In this document: positions 48,601 through 61,597 of the stretch, one piece after another
Layout of the letters: every line of letters starts with the position of its first letter
Position numbering within the stretch: the first letter of the stretch is position 1
NCBI RefSeq assembly: GCF_037975245.1
Contig: NC_092573.1
Coordinates: 8,524,501 to 8,588,500 of the forward strand
Reading direction: 5' to 3'
DNA: 64,000 bases
From: Apostichopus japonicus
Lineage: Eukaryota > Echinodermata > Holothuroidea > Aspidochirotida > Stichopodidae
The notes under the pieces: generated by a model
Told to the model about the DNA's origin: nothing
The model's input: the letters and a program-made list of their open reading frames with translations, nothing else
Databases searched by the model: none
Position numbers and translations under genes: made by a program

Positions 48601-51419
48601 AAGAAATGCCTAAATTGACATTCTGGACTGTGCACTTGATAAATAAATGGTCTAATCACTTTCAGTTTTGGACTTTGCTTCAAATGCATGTGCATGGTAA
48701 TTCTTTGTAAGCTCTTTACAAACAAGCTCAATTGTATACTACCAAAACCATCTCATTGTCATCGACGTTAGACATAATATTTTCTCAGCGATATACTTCT
48801 ATACTCTTCTATTTGCAAACAAATACTATCTCGCAAAGTCTTTAGAGTATTGTATCCTGCTCCTGCTCAGAACCCCCACCCTACCCCACCCCCACCCCAC
48901 CGAACGTCACTCATTCAAACCTAAGAAACGCTTATCTCCATCCCGTAGTAACCTCTTTACACAAGGTTTCCTTGTAATGTCATACAGAGGGTGCAATTTA
49001 TCATTTCATTGGCATCCGTTTCCATGGTACCGTATATTGAATGCACGTATTGCCATGGTCGTGAACTGAAAGACGTATTCTCAAAGTAAAAATCGTGTAA
49101 ATGAGAATAACACGAAACTCGCCCATACAATCATTATTACAATGTTATAACTCTCCCGGCCTGTCTGCAATTGGTATTTGTGAATTAATTATGAATCTCA
49201 TTCATGTTTTAAACTTATGTCATTCATAAATAGTTCATATGATAAATCGTGACGTCATTAATTATATACTCGTAGCCTTTACTACAGGTACGTCTGCTGA
49301 ACACCAAACTTTTTCAACAGAGCAGACTGGATGTGTTTCCAAGGTAATGTCTCCTGCCACGGGCGTCAGTCTGGGAATAAACTATATTGTTAGTTCGTTC
49401 AGTCTTACGAGTTATCAGCATCACTGGGCATACATTATGTTTGTCACCTTCCATAATAGGCAATACTGCACTTTTAACCCAAGCTATTTTCGAACTTACA
49501 CACTACTTTCATGGACATGCAGGTAGCATAGATTACGAACAAATTACCTAGCTACTCTCTATAAACCACCGGTTCGAATGATTGCGTCATTATAACCACC
49601 ATGTTATTATGCTGTCCATTAGACCAACCAGACGACTATACCGTACAGTATGTCCATGAAAGAAAAATAAGTATTCTTACATACGAAACGTCGGATGTAA
49701 TAGTTGTTTCAAAGAAAAGCAACTGCATGGCAAGTCCATTCACTTTGACTTGCATCAGGTTTCCCACGGGGTAACTATAAGACAGCTCTTTTGGGATACC
49801 AAAGAAAAAGTTGCAATTTTAGGAAGTGGAGAGATAAACGTGTGCGTGATGATGATAGCAAAATGGTGTATGTTGCCGTTCAATATTTACAGATGTCTAT
49901 GGTCTCATCGATACATCAAAAGTTATGCCTTGCCCACGCGTAGCATGATAAACAAAAGCCATGTTTGTGAGACGGTTTTTCTTAGAGTTTGTAAACCAAA
50001 GATAACAACTTTAACTGCATTTGCCTGCAATTGCGGAATACTTTATTTGCGCGTGGAGTGCTTGCAGTATTAGGAAGAACTTTTCTGTTGTTCATGGTGA
50101 TACCTTTTGGGCGGACAATATACTAGGGAATAGGCCTATATATATATTTTAGGTACCTACAAACTGAGGGTGCTTGTGAGCATCGTGAGAGGCTCAGAAT
50201 AAGTTGGCTACGCAGCTAGCCTCTGTAACTGCAAATGCACAGAGACTTTATGAAACTTGAAGTTCAACGTACAGTTATGTAGGTATCGTTCACGTGGCCA
50301 GTAATGCCAATACTGTAGCGCGCACGCGCACTACAATAATAACATAGCCTAATATTATAGTGTCAGATTTAGTTAAATTTCCTACTACCAATACAGTGAG
50401 GATATATTCTATATATGTGTCTCACAGTTAATCCTACATGTGAATTTATTTAACGTTATAATTTAATAGTCACTCGTTATTTCAGGAAACTGACCATTGC
50501 GAATCCAAACGACCCACATAACTTACAATAAGCTGATAAACAAAAACACCAAACAAAGAATACACAGCTACCTGTTGTTTGAAACCAATAATTCGATAAT
50601 GTGTGTTAATTAAAACCTTGATAAGCACAAAAATCGATCGAAATTAGCCAGTGGAATATAACTGGACGAAAATGGATTAAGGGCAAATCGAATTTGTTTT
50701 CTCAATCAATAAATCGCATAGCATGCGCTTCATTGGGTGTTTAGTAATAACTGTTTGCTTATATTTGTGCCTTACGGTCACTATCGGGACATAATTAACC
50801 GCCTAAGCCTTAAGGGGACTCTCATGTCAGTGCCTACCGTCATTGTATTTTGTTATGTAGTCGGGAGACCATGGCAAATTCAGCTGCAGTGGACAGAGGA
50901 TCGGTCAATTTTTCAACAAACTCAAATTAACAAGTTAAATGTATTACCCAAAATAATGATATTTCGGCTATTGTTTTTCTATCAACTTTTTTGTTGTTGT
51001 AAGATTGTTTAACTGTCGACCCCATTGTTCGCAAAATGGCATCTTAAGGCAACCTAGATAATTGGGTGAAGAGGTCGCCAGACCATTCCTGGTCGAAGCT
51101 TTAGCAGTTATTTTCGATAACGGTTACTGTTCGGAACGATTTAAGTTGAGTGTATTACACAAGACTTTTCGTTTCTATGATTTATCCTTTTCGCTTTACT
51201 TGCAATATGTAATATAATGTGTTTTTTTTTCTTTTCTTTCGTAAGGGCTACTTCCAGCCCGAAATGTATTTAAGAGTGTTATTTTAATGTGAGACTTGTA
51301 GCCAAATTAACAGCGAAATCGAGAGGTAAAAAGGGTGGGAGGGGGGGGGGGGGGTTAATGATATTTTAGTGGAGAAGACTTCAATTGATCTCAACTGCTA
51401 TGGGCCTTCTTAAACGGGT
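42601..51419. other. Intergenic or distal 5' region, no gene recognised
   Basis: Only short open frames without domains or splice support are present. G/C runs occur at about 46360, 47850 and 48394. A fragment CAGGCGCAGATTCAAGG at 47311 resembles a hAT-type left end, but no partner was seen. A 12-nt ATG exon candidate at 46653-46664 is discussed in the findings. Confidence 0.55.
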
Positions 51420-51427
51420 ATTCTGGT

Positions 51428-51703
51428 CAGGCGCGTAGTCAAGGGAGGGGGGGGGGGGAGGGAAGAGGCGACAGCCCCCTTGAATATATTTTTATTATGA
51501 TATCGCTAGTAATTTCAAAATAGAAAATGCTAAGATGCAACTTACAAGGCATGGGAAGTGCCATTTCCAGCGATCTGGGAGGCATTTTCGGCTTAAATTT
51601 TGAGGACGCTTCACGCCAACTCATGGTGGCGCTACGCTGAGATATATAGTTTGCCCACAGGCTTCGACCCTCCCGCCTTGAAGCATTCCTCGCTACGCGC
51701 CTG
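51428..51703. mobile_element. hAT-type MITE (276 bp)
   Basis: Perfect 8-bp duplications ATTCTGGT lie at 51420-51427 and 51704-51711. The 11-bp perfect inverted ends are CAGGCGCGTAG and CTACGCGCCTG. A G run follows the left end. It lies in the intergenic region. Confidence 0.93.
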
Positions 51704-52181
51704 ATTCTGGTGACAGTCGATATAACTTTCACCAGTAAATTTTCAATGCAGCACGCAATCAGTAAAACGATTCACATAGCCTACAAGTACGGTAATATTC
51801 CCTAATAAGAGCAGGGTAAAATTGGGCATGAAGAATATTGCATATATTTTTAGTTAACATTGTACTGGCAGACAGGGTAAAGAGCCTTATCCTTTGTTTC
51901 TCATGATACCATTTTGAATCTGTCCAGAAAAGTGTATCCACTAAACTTTGCTCAAATATGTTAAGCGGCTGAAAATTAACCTTCATTTAAAACATTGTAT
52001 CTCTTTAATGCGGCCAAATGGCGGGAGTACGTATCCGCAAAAGAATAACCAGAACACTTTTGTATCACCTTTTCAATCAAGCGCCCTCATAAGGCAGATT
52101 CAGTCCCTTCCCCCAAAGCGAGCTCTTGCATGCTAACTTGCGCGTGTGTACCACTGAATATCATTTTACTTCAGTGGTGTG

Positions 52182-52506
52182 CAGGGTTATAGCTAGGAGA
52201 TTGTGAGTGCTGGTTAAATAAATTTGCGAAGCGTAGCGAGCATAGCGAGCGAAGCTCTCGCATCTCACGGCCGGGGGTCCAGGGGCCCGCTTAAGATTTA
52301 CAATTGGTAAATAACAGAAAAAGGTGACGTTATTATCATGTTTTACGGCAAGGGAAAGATAAATTTGTTACTTTTGTTGTATTTCACAAGCATTTTACTA
52401 TTTTTTTGTGCCGGCCAGTGGACTGTTTATTCACTTCCAATGCCGGCCGGCAGGCGTGAGTGGCGGTTACCACCGGCCGCCGCCGGCCGGCGTGGCTATA
52501 ACCCTG
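52182..52506. mobile_element. hAT-type MITE (325 bp)
   Basis: Perfect 8-bp duplications GTGGTGTG lie at 52174-52181 and 52507-52514. The inverted ends are CAGGGTTATAGC and GCTATAACCCTG. The right part is GC-rich, with repeated CCGGCCG motifs unlike its AT-rich surroundings. Confidence 0.93.
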
Positions 52507-52514
52507 GTGGTGTG

Positions 52515-54946
52515 TATACATGAATGATGAAAACTATAGGTCGCCATTAACGCACAAAATACATAACGCAAAATAAAGTTTACCTTGAAAAATGATATAA
52601 ATCACGAAATCAACTCAGTACCAGATCAAAATAAAATTATGAACTCGAAATTTAAAATTAAGTATAAAACAACGTATTATTGCCAATTTAAACCTTTAAC
52701 TATACCAAAAATTTTGTTTCCAAATTATAGACATATTCTAACATTAATAAGAAATTCCCCAAATCAAACTAGCGTACCAGCCACTTACAGAATGAGGGAG
52801 CCAGTTAAAAACAAAGTTTTGTCAATGAGAAATAAACTATAACCCGCGAGCAAAAACGACGTTTTCCGAAATAAAAAATAACAGAGGGCGCCATCACAAC
52901 TCTGATTTTAGTGATAGGTCTAATATACCCCACCCACCTGCATTAGACCATGGCAGGCTCGTATTCATAAAAATCACTGTCATGACTTCCCGAGTGGGAT
53001 CTAATAACAGGAGGGAAATGTTACGTAACTTAAAGGAAAGGGCTCGACTACGTCCGCTCAGTCATAGACCAAATAACAATAATTGATATTGATATTTCTA
53101 TCTTTAATAAGCTTTAAAAAAATATCTTCAGATACATTTTCAATCAATTTGACATCATGGAACTTGATCTCTTTCAGGCCCATACGCAGGATTTCCTACG
53201 GGTGGTGCACTTAAGGATGTGGAATTTTTCATTGAACAACGTCATGGGGGTGGGACCTATTTTTGAATAATTAAGGATGATGCTATAGATGCTAAATGGC
53301 GCTATATTTTGCAACCTTATCAATTCGCATTGTGACATTTAACGAAGTTATAGTATTAACATTCGCCACAGTGGGAAGGGGGGGGGGTCGATGGGAGTAC
53401 AGATGCAAACACACCTTTTACACAACACCTCCCTCTCTTCGCCTTCTGTTCTGTTCATTTTGTCCAGTTTTGATTTTGTCAATCAGCTGGCACTCTATAA
53501 TGTCCTCAATCAGAACCTTGAAAAACTCAAATATTGAAATAAAACCCTGAAGGAAATGACAGAATCTTCCGGATTCTCTTCTAAATCCCGTGGCCACACG
53601 ATAGAAAGCTAGGCAAACCTCTTCCAAAACGGGCTAAATAAGTTCCTCTTTAATATTACTCTGTGCTATAAACCATAGTACTGCTGACAAACGAAATCAA
53701 AATGGAGCTAATTATTTGGGACATATATATAGATATCTATATATCTATATATATATATATATCTATATATCATGGCCACAAAGTTTCAAAGTGTGATTTT
53801 CAGTATTTCGTTTACAGAATTTTGACTAGTTTGTGCGGCTCGGCACGTTTGCAACATCAAATGGAGGTCTAACCCGTCGGTTGTGGGAGTCACTTGCAAG
53901 ATCTCTGCTAAAATATACTCTATTTATGAACGCTTTTTACAGTTACAATATATGTAAATTTATACATTCCAGTAACCTGACACTAATCAGGGGTTTCTGC
54001 AAGTTTCCCAGAAAGGTCAATAAAAAGGTAAATCAGCTCACAGCTAAAGTCAGGCCTTAACATTAATTCTATAATTGACTAGTTTGTCACAGTAAATTCT
54101 ACATGACTGGTAAGCTGGTATAGAAGTTTATGAACACCTGTTTTATCTAATTTAGATGAAGTTTATTCAATTTGATATCGCAAGTTAACAACCATGTGGT
54201 GAGGGCAGGCCCTCTTGTTTTGCATGTTGACGTTTGATCGTGCATACACGGAGAGTTTGGGTTCAATATTTCACCCTTCCTCCTCTTCGGCGAGTCGTCT
54301 GCACTTTATAATTAATGTCAATTACTTGTAATAAACTTCTTCGGAAAGTTAATGAGTAATGTGATTGTTATAGGCAGCTCTCATAGAACACGGGTCAAAA
54401 GACTGAACTAAATGACGCACTGGTTAAAACTTCAATCCACCAAAACAAATTACATCCACCAACTACAAGTTTTAAAACTATATATTGCTGTCAGCCTGTG
54501 TCAGGTTTTGGTGTAACCTTCAATGATGTTTAACAGTTGATAATTCATCCTGCATACATGATAATAAAACATGCATGTCTGTAGATTGCTGTCGGGTTTT
54601 TCTTAATCCTTTAACGTTGTTATAACGTTATCACTTTTAATTTTATATTGAATTTGTTGGATTAATAATTCATCCTCCATAAATCGTTTTACATATGATT
54701 ATAAAATGATGACGGTTTCGATAAGTCAGTTTAGCTGATTCGGTTGAAAATATCCGTGAAGAGTTGTAACTGTCCATCAACTCGTTTCCATAGAACAAAG
54801 TATCTGTGAAGAAATGTAAAGAAACATTCATAAAACTCGTGTATATAATTGTAAACTTACAGGCGTGCAACTAACAATGGCCGGAAAGGGTCTGTAACGT
54901 AAACCGGAACAGAATGTGAACACGAAGTCTGAAACGTAAGGCATGA
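52515..54946. other. Intergenic stretch before the CMC element
   Basis: No gene or repeat was recognised apart from a G run near 53379 and the TATC microsatellite at 53723. The last 34 bases are the first copy of the 124-bp target repeat. Confidence 0.55.
53723..53770. repeat. TATA/TATC microsatellite
   Basis: An imperfect run of ATATAT with interspersed ATCT units. Confidence 0.9.
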
Positions 54947-54960
54947 TACACTGAAAACTT

Positions 54961-55330
54961 AAATTGGTTCACCGACTAACAAAACGTTAGTCCATCTGGT
55001 GCCTCTCCCGACTAACATAGCCTTAGTCAGTTGCTATACCGACTAATTTATTCCTTAGTCAGTTGGATTTCTTAGTCGGTCATCTTAGTCCGTCAGCTTA
55101 GTCGATCAACAATTTTTTAGTCGGTAAATGTTTATTAGTCAGTTACATTAGTTGGTGACATTAGTCGGTCTTTACCGACTAATTTATATGAGCCACCGAC
55201 TAGTTTATAGCAGGTTTTACATTAGTCAGGATGGTGCCTCTCCCGACTAACCTTTCTTAGTCGGTATCGACTGACTAGTTGCACTGACTAGATTCACTGA
55301 AAGAATTAAACCCGACTAGTTTCACTGACT
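54961..55330. repeat. Left subterminal TTAGTC/GACTAA array
   Basis: Hexamers occur in both orientations at irregular spacing of about 10-30 bp, often as CCGACTAA or TTAGTCGG. GACTAGT variants run to about 55330. They are presumed transposase-binding sites by analogy with CACTA elements. Confidence 0.85.
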
Positions 55331-55969
55331 AGTATCACTGAAAGAAAAGAGAAGAGAGCAGAAGAAACACAAATAATGTGTACGTTGGCAGTATTTATTT
55401 CTGATAAAACTTCTGATGTCTACAAAAGGCTGACTTTCGACAGATAGAGAAGAAATCACTGTAAATAAAATCTGAAAATCTGATTTTTTTCCAACAAAGT
55501 TAAGACAAGTTAATGGATCAAACATGAATCGCAAAAGTATAGCACTGCACAATAATGCAAAGTTGAGTCTTGGGCAAGGGTTCCTCATGACTTTCGTTTT
55601 AAAGTGGTACCCCAAATCGACACCAGTTAAGTCTTCACGAACGAAGAGTGTTTCTCTTAACTACAAATGGCCTCCCACTTGTCTTCAGGAAGCCAAAATC
55701 TGCACCATTATTGACCTGTGAACAGAAAATATGATATACGTGTAAGCACAGATACAGATATAGCACATGATAACTCACATTATCATAAACATACATTTAC
55801 ATTAAAATTTTATAACATATTGGGAGGTATACATTTAAATCTAGGTCCCTCAAATTATAAGCCAGGAATAGCAGCTTTACCAAATTATTATTAGCTTTGC
55901 ACAGCATAACACCAAGTTATTTCTCAAAGCTTAATAATTATGTTAATCATGTTAATAATGATCCCAATA

Positions 55970-57348
55970 GACCGGGATCCCAGCGGGTTTGGTTAGCTGG
56001 GAAGGTAACCAATTGCCTTGTACATCACAATGTTCACAGTGCATTCCTGTATATGAAACCAGACGACTGGCAAACCGACTGTGGTGGGTGTGGCTGGGAG
56101 AGCAATTTTAAAGTCACCTGATAGCTAACCTAGATCAGTTTTCATGGTAACACATCAAAGTAAGTACAATATGTCAGGTATGGCCCCAAGAGCAACAAAT
56201 GGCCATTGCCAGTAATTATTGGTGGTGGGGTACCCCTGCCAGTGATCTATAATTGACCCCTCAAGGCTGACCTAGGTCAGCTCATGAGGTAACCACTTGA
56301 AACCTACTGGAAAATGTTGGTTAGGGCTTCAGATACAACTGATGGGCATTGCCAGTAATTTTTATTGGTGGGGTACCCCTGCCAGTAGACCCCCAAAATG
56401 CCCATCCCCCATTGACCTAGATGAGCTCATGATGTAACCAGTTGAAAACTACTGGAAAATGGTATCACTTCATATGTAAGGGATGGGAATTTCCAGTAAT
56501 TTATATTGGGGGGGTTCCCCTGCCAGTAGACCCCCAAAATGCCCATTCCCTCATTGACTTAGGTCAGCTCATGAGATAACCAGTTGAAAAATTACTGGAA
56601 AATGATAGGTATCACTTCATATGTAAGGGATGGGCATTTCCAGTCATTTACATTGGTGGGGTAACCCTGTCAGTAGACCCCCAAAATGCCCATTCCCTCA
56701 TTGATCTAGGTCAGCTCATGATTTAACCAGTTGAAAACTACTGGAAAATTATTGACAGGATTCTATATGTAAGGGATGGGCGGACTCTGGCAGTGGTGGC
56801 CCACCAATATAAAATACTGGAAATGCCCATCCTTACATATGAAGTGATACCTATCATTTTCCTGTAGGTTTCAACTGGTCAAATCATGAGCTCACCTAGG
56901 TCAATGAGGGGATGGGCATATTGGGGGTCTACTAGCAGGGGTACCCCACCAATAAAAATTACTGGCAATGCCCATCCCTTGTATCTGAAGTCCTAACCAA
57001 TATTTCCCAGTAGGTTTCAAGTGGTTACCTCATGAGCTGACCTAGGTCAGCCGTGAGGGGTCAATTATAGATCACTGGCAGGGGTACCCCACCACCAATA
57101 ATTACTGGCAATGGCCATTTGTTGCTCTTGGGGCCATACCTGACACATTGTTCTTACTTTGATGTGGTTACCATGAAAGCTGCTCTAGGTTAGCTATTAG
57201 GTGACTTTAAAATTGCTCTCCCAGCCACATCCACCACAGTCGGTTTGCCAGTCATCAGGTTTCATATACAGGAATGCATTGTGAACATTGTGATGTACAA
57301 GGCAATTGGTTACCTTCCCAGCTAACCAATCCCTCTGGACTCCCGCTC
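55970..57348. mobile_element. Nested 1.38-kb foldback element with internal 145-bp repeats
   Basis: The left end GACCGGGATCCCAGCGGG, followed by GGTTAGCTGGGAAGGTAACC, is matched by its complement ending at 57348. TA flanks both sides (55968-55969 and 57349-57350). The arms pair over several hundred bases, meeting near 56770-56800. The left arm contains units of about 145 bp marked by TGACCTAGGTCAGCTCATGA (56268, 56413, 56555, 56702); the right arm has fewer, so the arms are unequal. No open frame of interest was seen. Confidence 0.88.
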
Positions 57349-59327
57349 TACAGATCAGTGAAAATTTGACCAAACTTATGAAGCTTGCACGTAAATGATA
57401 TACTAGACTGGTTTTTTTTTAAAACAGGTTATGAAAAGTATCTTAATATCATTAAACAGTTGGGTACAATAGTTAAACTCACTCTTCCATCTTTTTTCTC
57501 TATGGTACTTGTTCCTTTGCTTTTTGGACTCTTGGATAAACTCTTTTGTTCTGCGAAGGGTACCAATATATCATCTTAAAACATGTCTTTAAGCCATATA
57601 TAACACAGTTCTCCTCTTCTGTTGTTGCCTCCACACTGGTGTCGTACATCACAGGAAAGCTCACCCTTGACTTAGATATTTGGCTTTTCAATTCCTGCTG
57701 GAAGAAAAAAACAGCAAAGTATTCATCATTTGAAAAAAATAAATAAATAAAGTTGTCACCACAAAGTTATGTGAGATTTGCTTCCACTATAGTCTCAAAA
57801 AACAATCCCAAAGTTTGAAGCAGACTGTATAAAGCTGAAAATTTGAACGAGAGTGTCATCACCATTGCAACCAGAATCAAATGCCCAGAATACAGAGATA
57901 ATAAAACATGGGCTAAATCTTTGTTTGTTTTTATGATCTTTAAAAAAATAAAATTTTAGAAACAGAAATGCACTGAGCCAACTTATTTATAGGCCTAATC
58001 GTTTTTAGTTGTTATTTTGCTTGCTCACATAACAAGCCTGTTTAGCCCTAGGCTAGAGGAGAATCAGTACTTTGTTACACTAAGTTTGTCTTCGGTCGTT
58101 TTGATATAGTCTTACTAGTAGTACTAAAGTATATAATGGACCGGCGAAGACTAGAGAATACCCAGAGTTTTAGCAACTGCGTTAAACTGTATCATCTGAT
58201 CTATTATTTACGCCAATGAGTTTCATTCAATCTAGGATCAAAAAGAGAAAACTAATTAATCTTAACCTTTAAACTTTGCTATACTAAACAAATATGCTTG
58301 AATTACAAATAAATGTCAAAAAAACATCATAATCTAAGAATCGATGCATATACATATACATAAACAGAATAATTTGAATTCGCGCAAGTGAACCCTGCAC
58401 TACATTGGACAGAAAAAAAAACGTGCAATTAGACCAAACTAAACATACTAAATTTTCCGTTACTTATACATAAAATATCAATACAAATACAACAACTTAC
58501 TCTTTTGGCAGTATACTAAAAGCACATGTTATAATAACTTCAGACTATCAAGCTTTCCTGAGAAAAAACGGTTAATACTTCTTACAGTAAGCAAGTCGAC
58601 CGTGAAGGAATGTCGCAATTGTTTCCTGGGCGTGACCGGAAATTAAATACTAAAAAATGATAAATGAAAAGGTTAAATAGAACTGAAGCGTGCATCCTGA
58701 CTGCTCGCAACATATAATACCGTTGACTAGCCAACATAAATTGTTCAGCCTACTCTGACTGTACGTTTGAAGGTCTAGCCTTGCCTATTCAATATCACAA
58801 AGCCTACCCATTTAGATTCACATGGGAAATTACAGGAAATCTTTACCAAATGAGTGTAGACTTCAAATAAACTATTGAGCCTTATAGTTCCAGCATTTGT
58901 TTGGGAATAAATAAGAAGATTATGTGCCACTGTTCAATCTAGCCCAATACACACATAACACATTGTTAATTGGTGTTTAGGATGCACACTTTAGTGTTGA
59001 GAATGCACTGCAGTACCCAGTAGAAGCCTATAGGCTACTCACTGTCATTGCACTTGTGTATTGCGAAACGCCAACGTGACAACGGTAGCCTTACACTAAC
59101 CATAATACAGTACTAGTGCCAGTGGCCTAACAATTAACTTTAATTTTACCTTCAAATTAAAGGAATAACAAGTAGGCCGATGATGCAGTTAATACCTCCA
59201 TTCTTCTAAAGACCTTCTTGGGTGATTTACGGTTGAAAGTTGCTTAGAGTGATCGTATGAAACTATGCCAAGCCCAGCAAGCTGCCGTTGCCTCTCGGTT
59301 TCCAAATTGAAGTGAATCGAATTGGGT

Positions 59328-59588
59328 TAATATACATTAGTCTGTCGACACCGACTAAGCTACGATTATGGCGTAAATCGGGTGTCCGTATCGTTCTTAG
59401 TCCATGGGTTAAAATACCTTAGTCCGTCGCCACCGACTAAGCTGCGATTATATTTTCCTCAGTCAGTGTAAACTAACTAAGAAGCAGCGATAAAACGAAG
59501 ATTTTTGCTAGTTCGTGTGCATTGACTAACGTTACAGACTAATTTAACGTTAGTCCGTGGCAATATTGACTAGTTTATTTTTTCAGTG
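59328..59588. repeat. Right subterminal TTAGTC/GACTAA array
   Basis: Eight exact hexamers, including two copies of CCGACTAAGC(T)(A/G)CGATTAT at about 59354 and 59429. It mirrors the left array. Confidence 0.83.
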
Positions 59589-60784
59589 TACTCATTCTGA
59601 CTACACACCCCACCCACCTCAATATCTCACCTTAATAACCCTACCTTCTCCCATTAAAAGCCTCAAAAGCCACAAACTAATGTGAATACGAAGTCTTAAC
59701 TGTACGGCATGATACTCTCATCTGAATCCCCACCCTCACATATCCATCCTAACCAGTGGCGGATCCAGGATTTCGCCGAAGGGGGGGCCCAGATGGGAAA
59801 TGCCTAATCGTCGTCCTGGGGGAGGGGTCTAAGGGGAGTGGGTGCCCCCCTCCCCTTTGGGAAAATTTCACAAAATATGGAGGTCCTCGGTGCAATCTGG
59901 TGCTACTTTTCGTGAAAGTTTGGAGTAAAATTTATTTCCAATAAATCATGTATTCATGGTTTGCCGGGCATATATTAATTTGGCAATTTCGAGCAATGAG
60001 CTGGGTTAAAAGTCTTTGGGGAGTAGGTGGTGATGCAAATTACTTTTTACCAGGCTACTCCAGGTCATTTCATCTTGGATGCCCCCTTTCAGATGGAGAC
60101 TATTGATGCAGTCAGAGTGCCCCTCTCACCTTCACTTTATCAGAATGATGGTGTACTCTTTTTGCAAATTTATTTTACAAAAAATTTCACGCACAGTGGC
60201 GTAGCTAGGATTTTTTGAGTGGGGGGGGGGCCATTGGGGGCTGTTCTTTCTTGTGGGGGGGGCGGAGTTTACTATCTAAGCGGAGCGCCACCTTGGTTGG
60301 CGCGGAGCGTACAGAGAAAATTTGAGATTTCAGCACCCCCCAGATCGCAGGAGATGGCACCTGTGAGGCAAAATAGCAACCAAAAAGATGTGCAACTTTG
60401 GTGACAGAAATGCAAAAAAAGTTTTTTCTCTTTCATGCTGACTGGCCTTGCCAACTCAGCCAGACTTTTAACTTGAGGGAAGTTGGCATCATTTGTCGTT
60501 TCAAGCTGTCAAGGCCTTTCTCCCAACTCAAACCCCTGTGGGCTACCGGTAGATTTGCAGGATATGCCCACATGTGGACTTAAATAGCATTAGAGGAAGG
60601 GGGTGGAAGACTAACACGCATCGATGTTTCGGTAATGGTCCACATTGATGGCTCGGTGCTTATTAGGCCATTTATTGGGTTTCTTGAGGCAGCTGTCATC
60701 AGAATCTGGCTTTTTGTGCCAATCGATGACCGATAACATGTATTGGTATGTAAATTTCTTCTTCATATATCTAGCAACACTCTA

Positions 60785-61000
60785 AAAACAAATGAGTGGA
60801 TTTCATTCCATTGGAGTGATCACTCGGCGCACTTCAAATTAAGAGTAAAATTTAACTCTATTGGAGTTAACCCTCACTCCTAATATGAGTGAATATAACT
60901 CTATTAGGAGTTAAGATTTACTCAAATGGAGTGGAAATTCACTCTTATACCGGAATGTGCTCAGTGATCACTCCCATGGAGTGAAATTCACCTATGTTTT
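60785..61000. mobile_element. ACTC/GAGT-rich palindromic MITE (216 bp)
   Basis: TA flanks AAAACAAATGAGTGGATTTC at the left and the complement of AAAACATAGGTGAATTTCAC at the right. Multiple ACTC and GAGT blocks, including GGAGTGATCACT at the left and AGTGATCACTCC at the right, make the whole element fold on itself. It is inserted within the 60194-61528 element. Confidence 0.72.
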
Positions 61001-61031
61001 TATCAGTACAGTACAGTGCATATCATCATAG

Positions 61032-61058
61032 ACGTACGTACGTACGTACTACGTACGT
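61032..61058. repeat. (ACGT)n microsatellite
   Basis: ACGTACGT tracts with one interruption (TACT). Confidence 0.9.
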
Positions 61059-61558
61059 TCGTATATCAGACGCACTCGATACCCACGATACGATACGGTC
61101 CTGGAGAAACTATTTCCACTCATCATTTTTTAAGGCGATACAGTAGTGAGTATTGAACAGGCACAGCCGCATGTTTGCAGGAAATTCAGAATTCCCAATA
61201 TTTTATATCTCTACCAGTAGTGAAAATCATGTTTCGACAGTTTCGTGGACATAAAAAGTTGTTTTGTGGAATATTCAATGACATATCAGGGGCGGATGCA
61301 GGATTTGTGACAGGGGGGGTCTGACTGGTCCAGCCGCGCCTGAACGTAAGAATATCTAAGCGGAGCGCCATCATTGGTTGGCGCGGAGCGTACAAGAAAA
61401 TTTTTGGCTTTACAAACCCCCCAGATGGCCGGAAACGGCACTTCCCGAGTATTCTAAGCAGCATGTACCTAGCCTGAAAATATGGATCTCATGTCTGCAA
61501 TTTCAGGCCCCCCGTAGCTACGCCACTGATCACGCATGGGGCACTTTCCCTCGAGCGC

Positions 61559-61597
<39 letters not shown>

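Larger units (their letters stand above)
54949..59588. mobile_element. CMC-type (CACTA/Mirage-like) DNA transposon, 4640 bp, non-autonomous
   Basis: The ends are CACTGAAAA and TTTTCAGTG, each bounded by TA. Joining the flanks at one TA restores a 124-bp tandem repeat of the target (AATGTGAACACGAAGTCTG at 54913 and AATGTGAATACGAAGTCTT at 59679), an independent proof of the insertion. Subterminal zones hold clustered TTAGTC/GACTAA motifs in both orientations (16 exact in 54961-55262, eight in 59328-59560). CACTG ends and subterminal motif arrays are CACTA features; TA duplication is typical of Mirage. No transposase was recognised. A 1.38-kb palindrome is nested at 55970-57348. Confidence 0.85.
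60194..61528. mobile_element. hAT-type element nested in the composite (1335 bp)
   Basis: The ends are CAGTGGCGTAGCTAGG and GTAGCTACGCCACTG. Flanks TTCACGCA (60186-60193) and ATCACGCA (61529-61536) match at 7 of 8 bases. A segment containing TCTAAGCGGAGCGCCA and TTGGTTGGCGCGGAGCGTAC occurs twice inside (60277 and 61357), so it may be a fusion of two related copies. Confidence 0.8.

Noticed and set aside
46989-50073. Several open frames of 80-107 codons between 47 and 50 kb
   Set aside because: No domains, no splice context and composition like the surrounding non-coding DNA.
55520-55725. Exon-like segment on the minus strand with a good acceptor (attttctgttcacag|GTC)
   Set aside because: None of the three frames stays open with a recognisable product, and the phase needed for the SnoaL-like gene hits a stop early. 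It lies inside the CMC element.
57500-57735. Minus-strand exon-like segment starting ELKSQISKSR after a pyrimidine-rich acceptor
   Set aside because: No homology or partner exon; it lies inside the transposon. It could be a relic of an element gene but cannot be supported.
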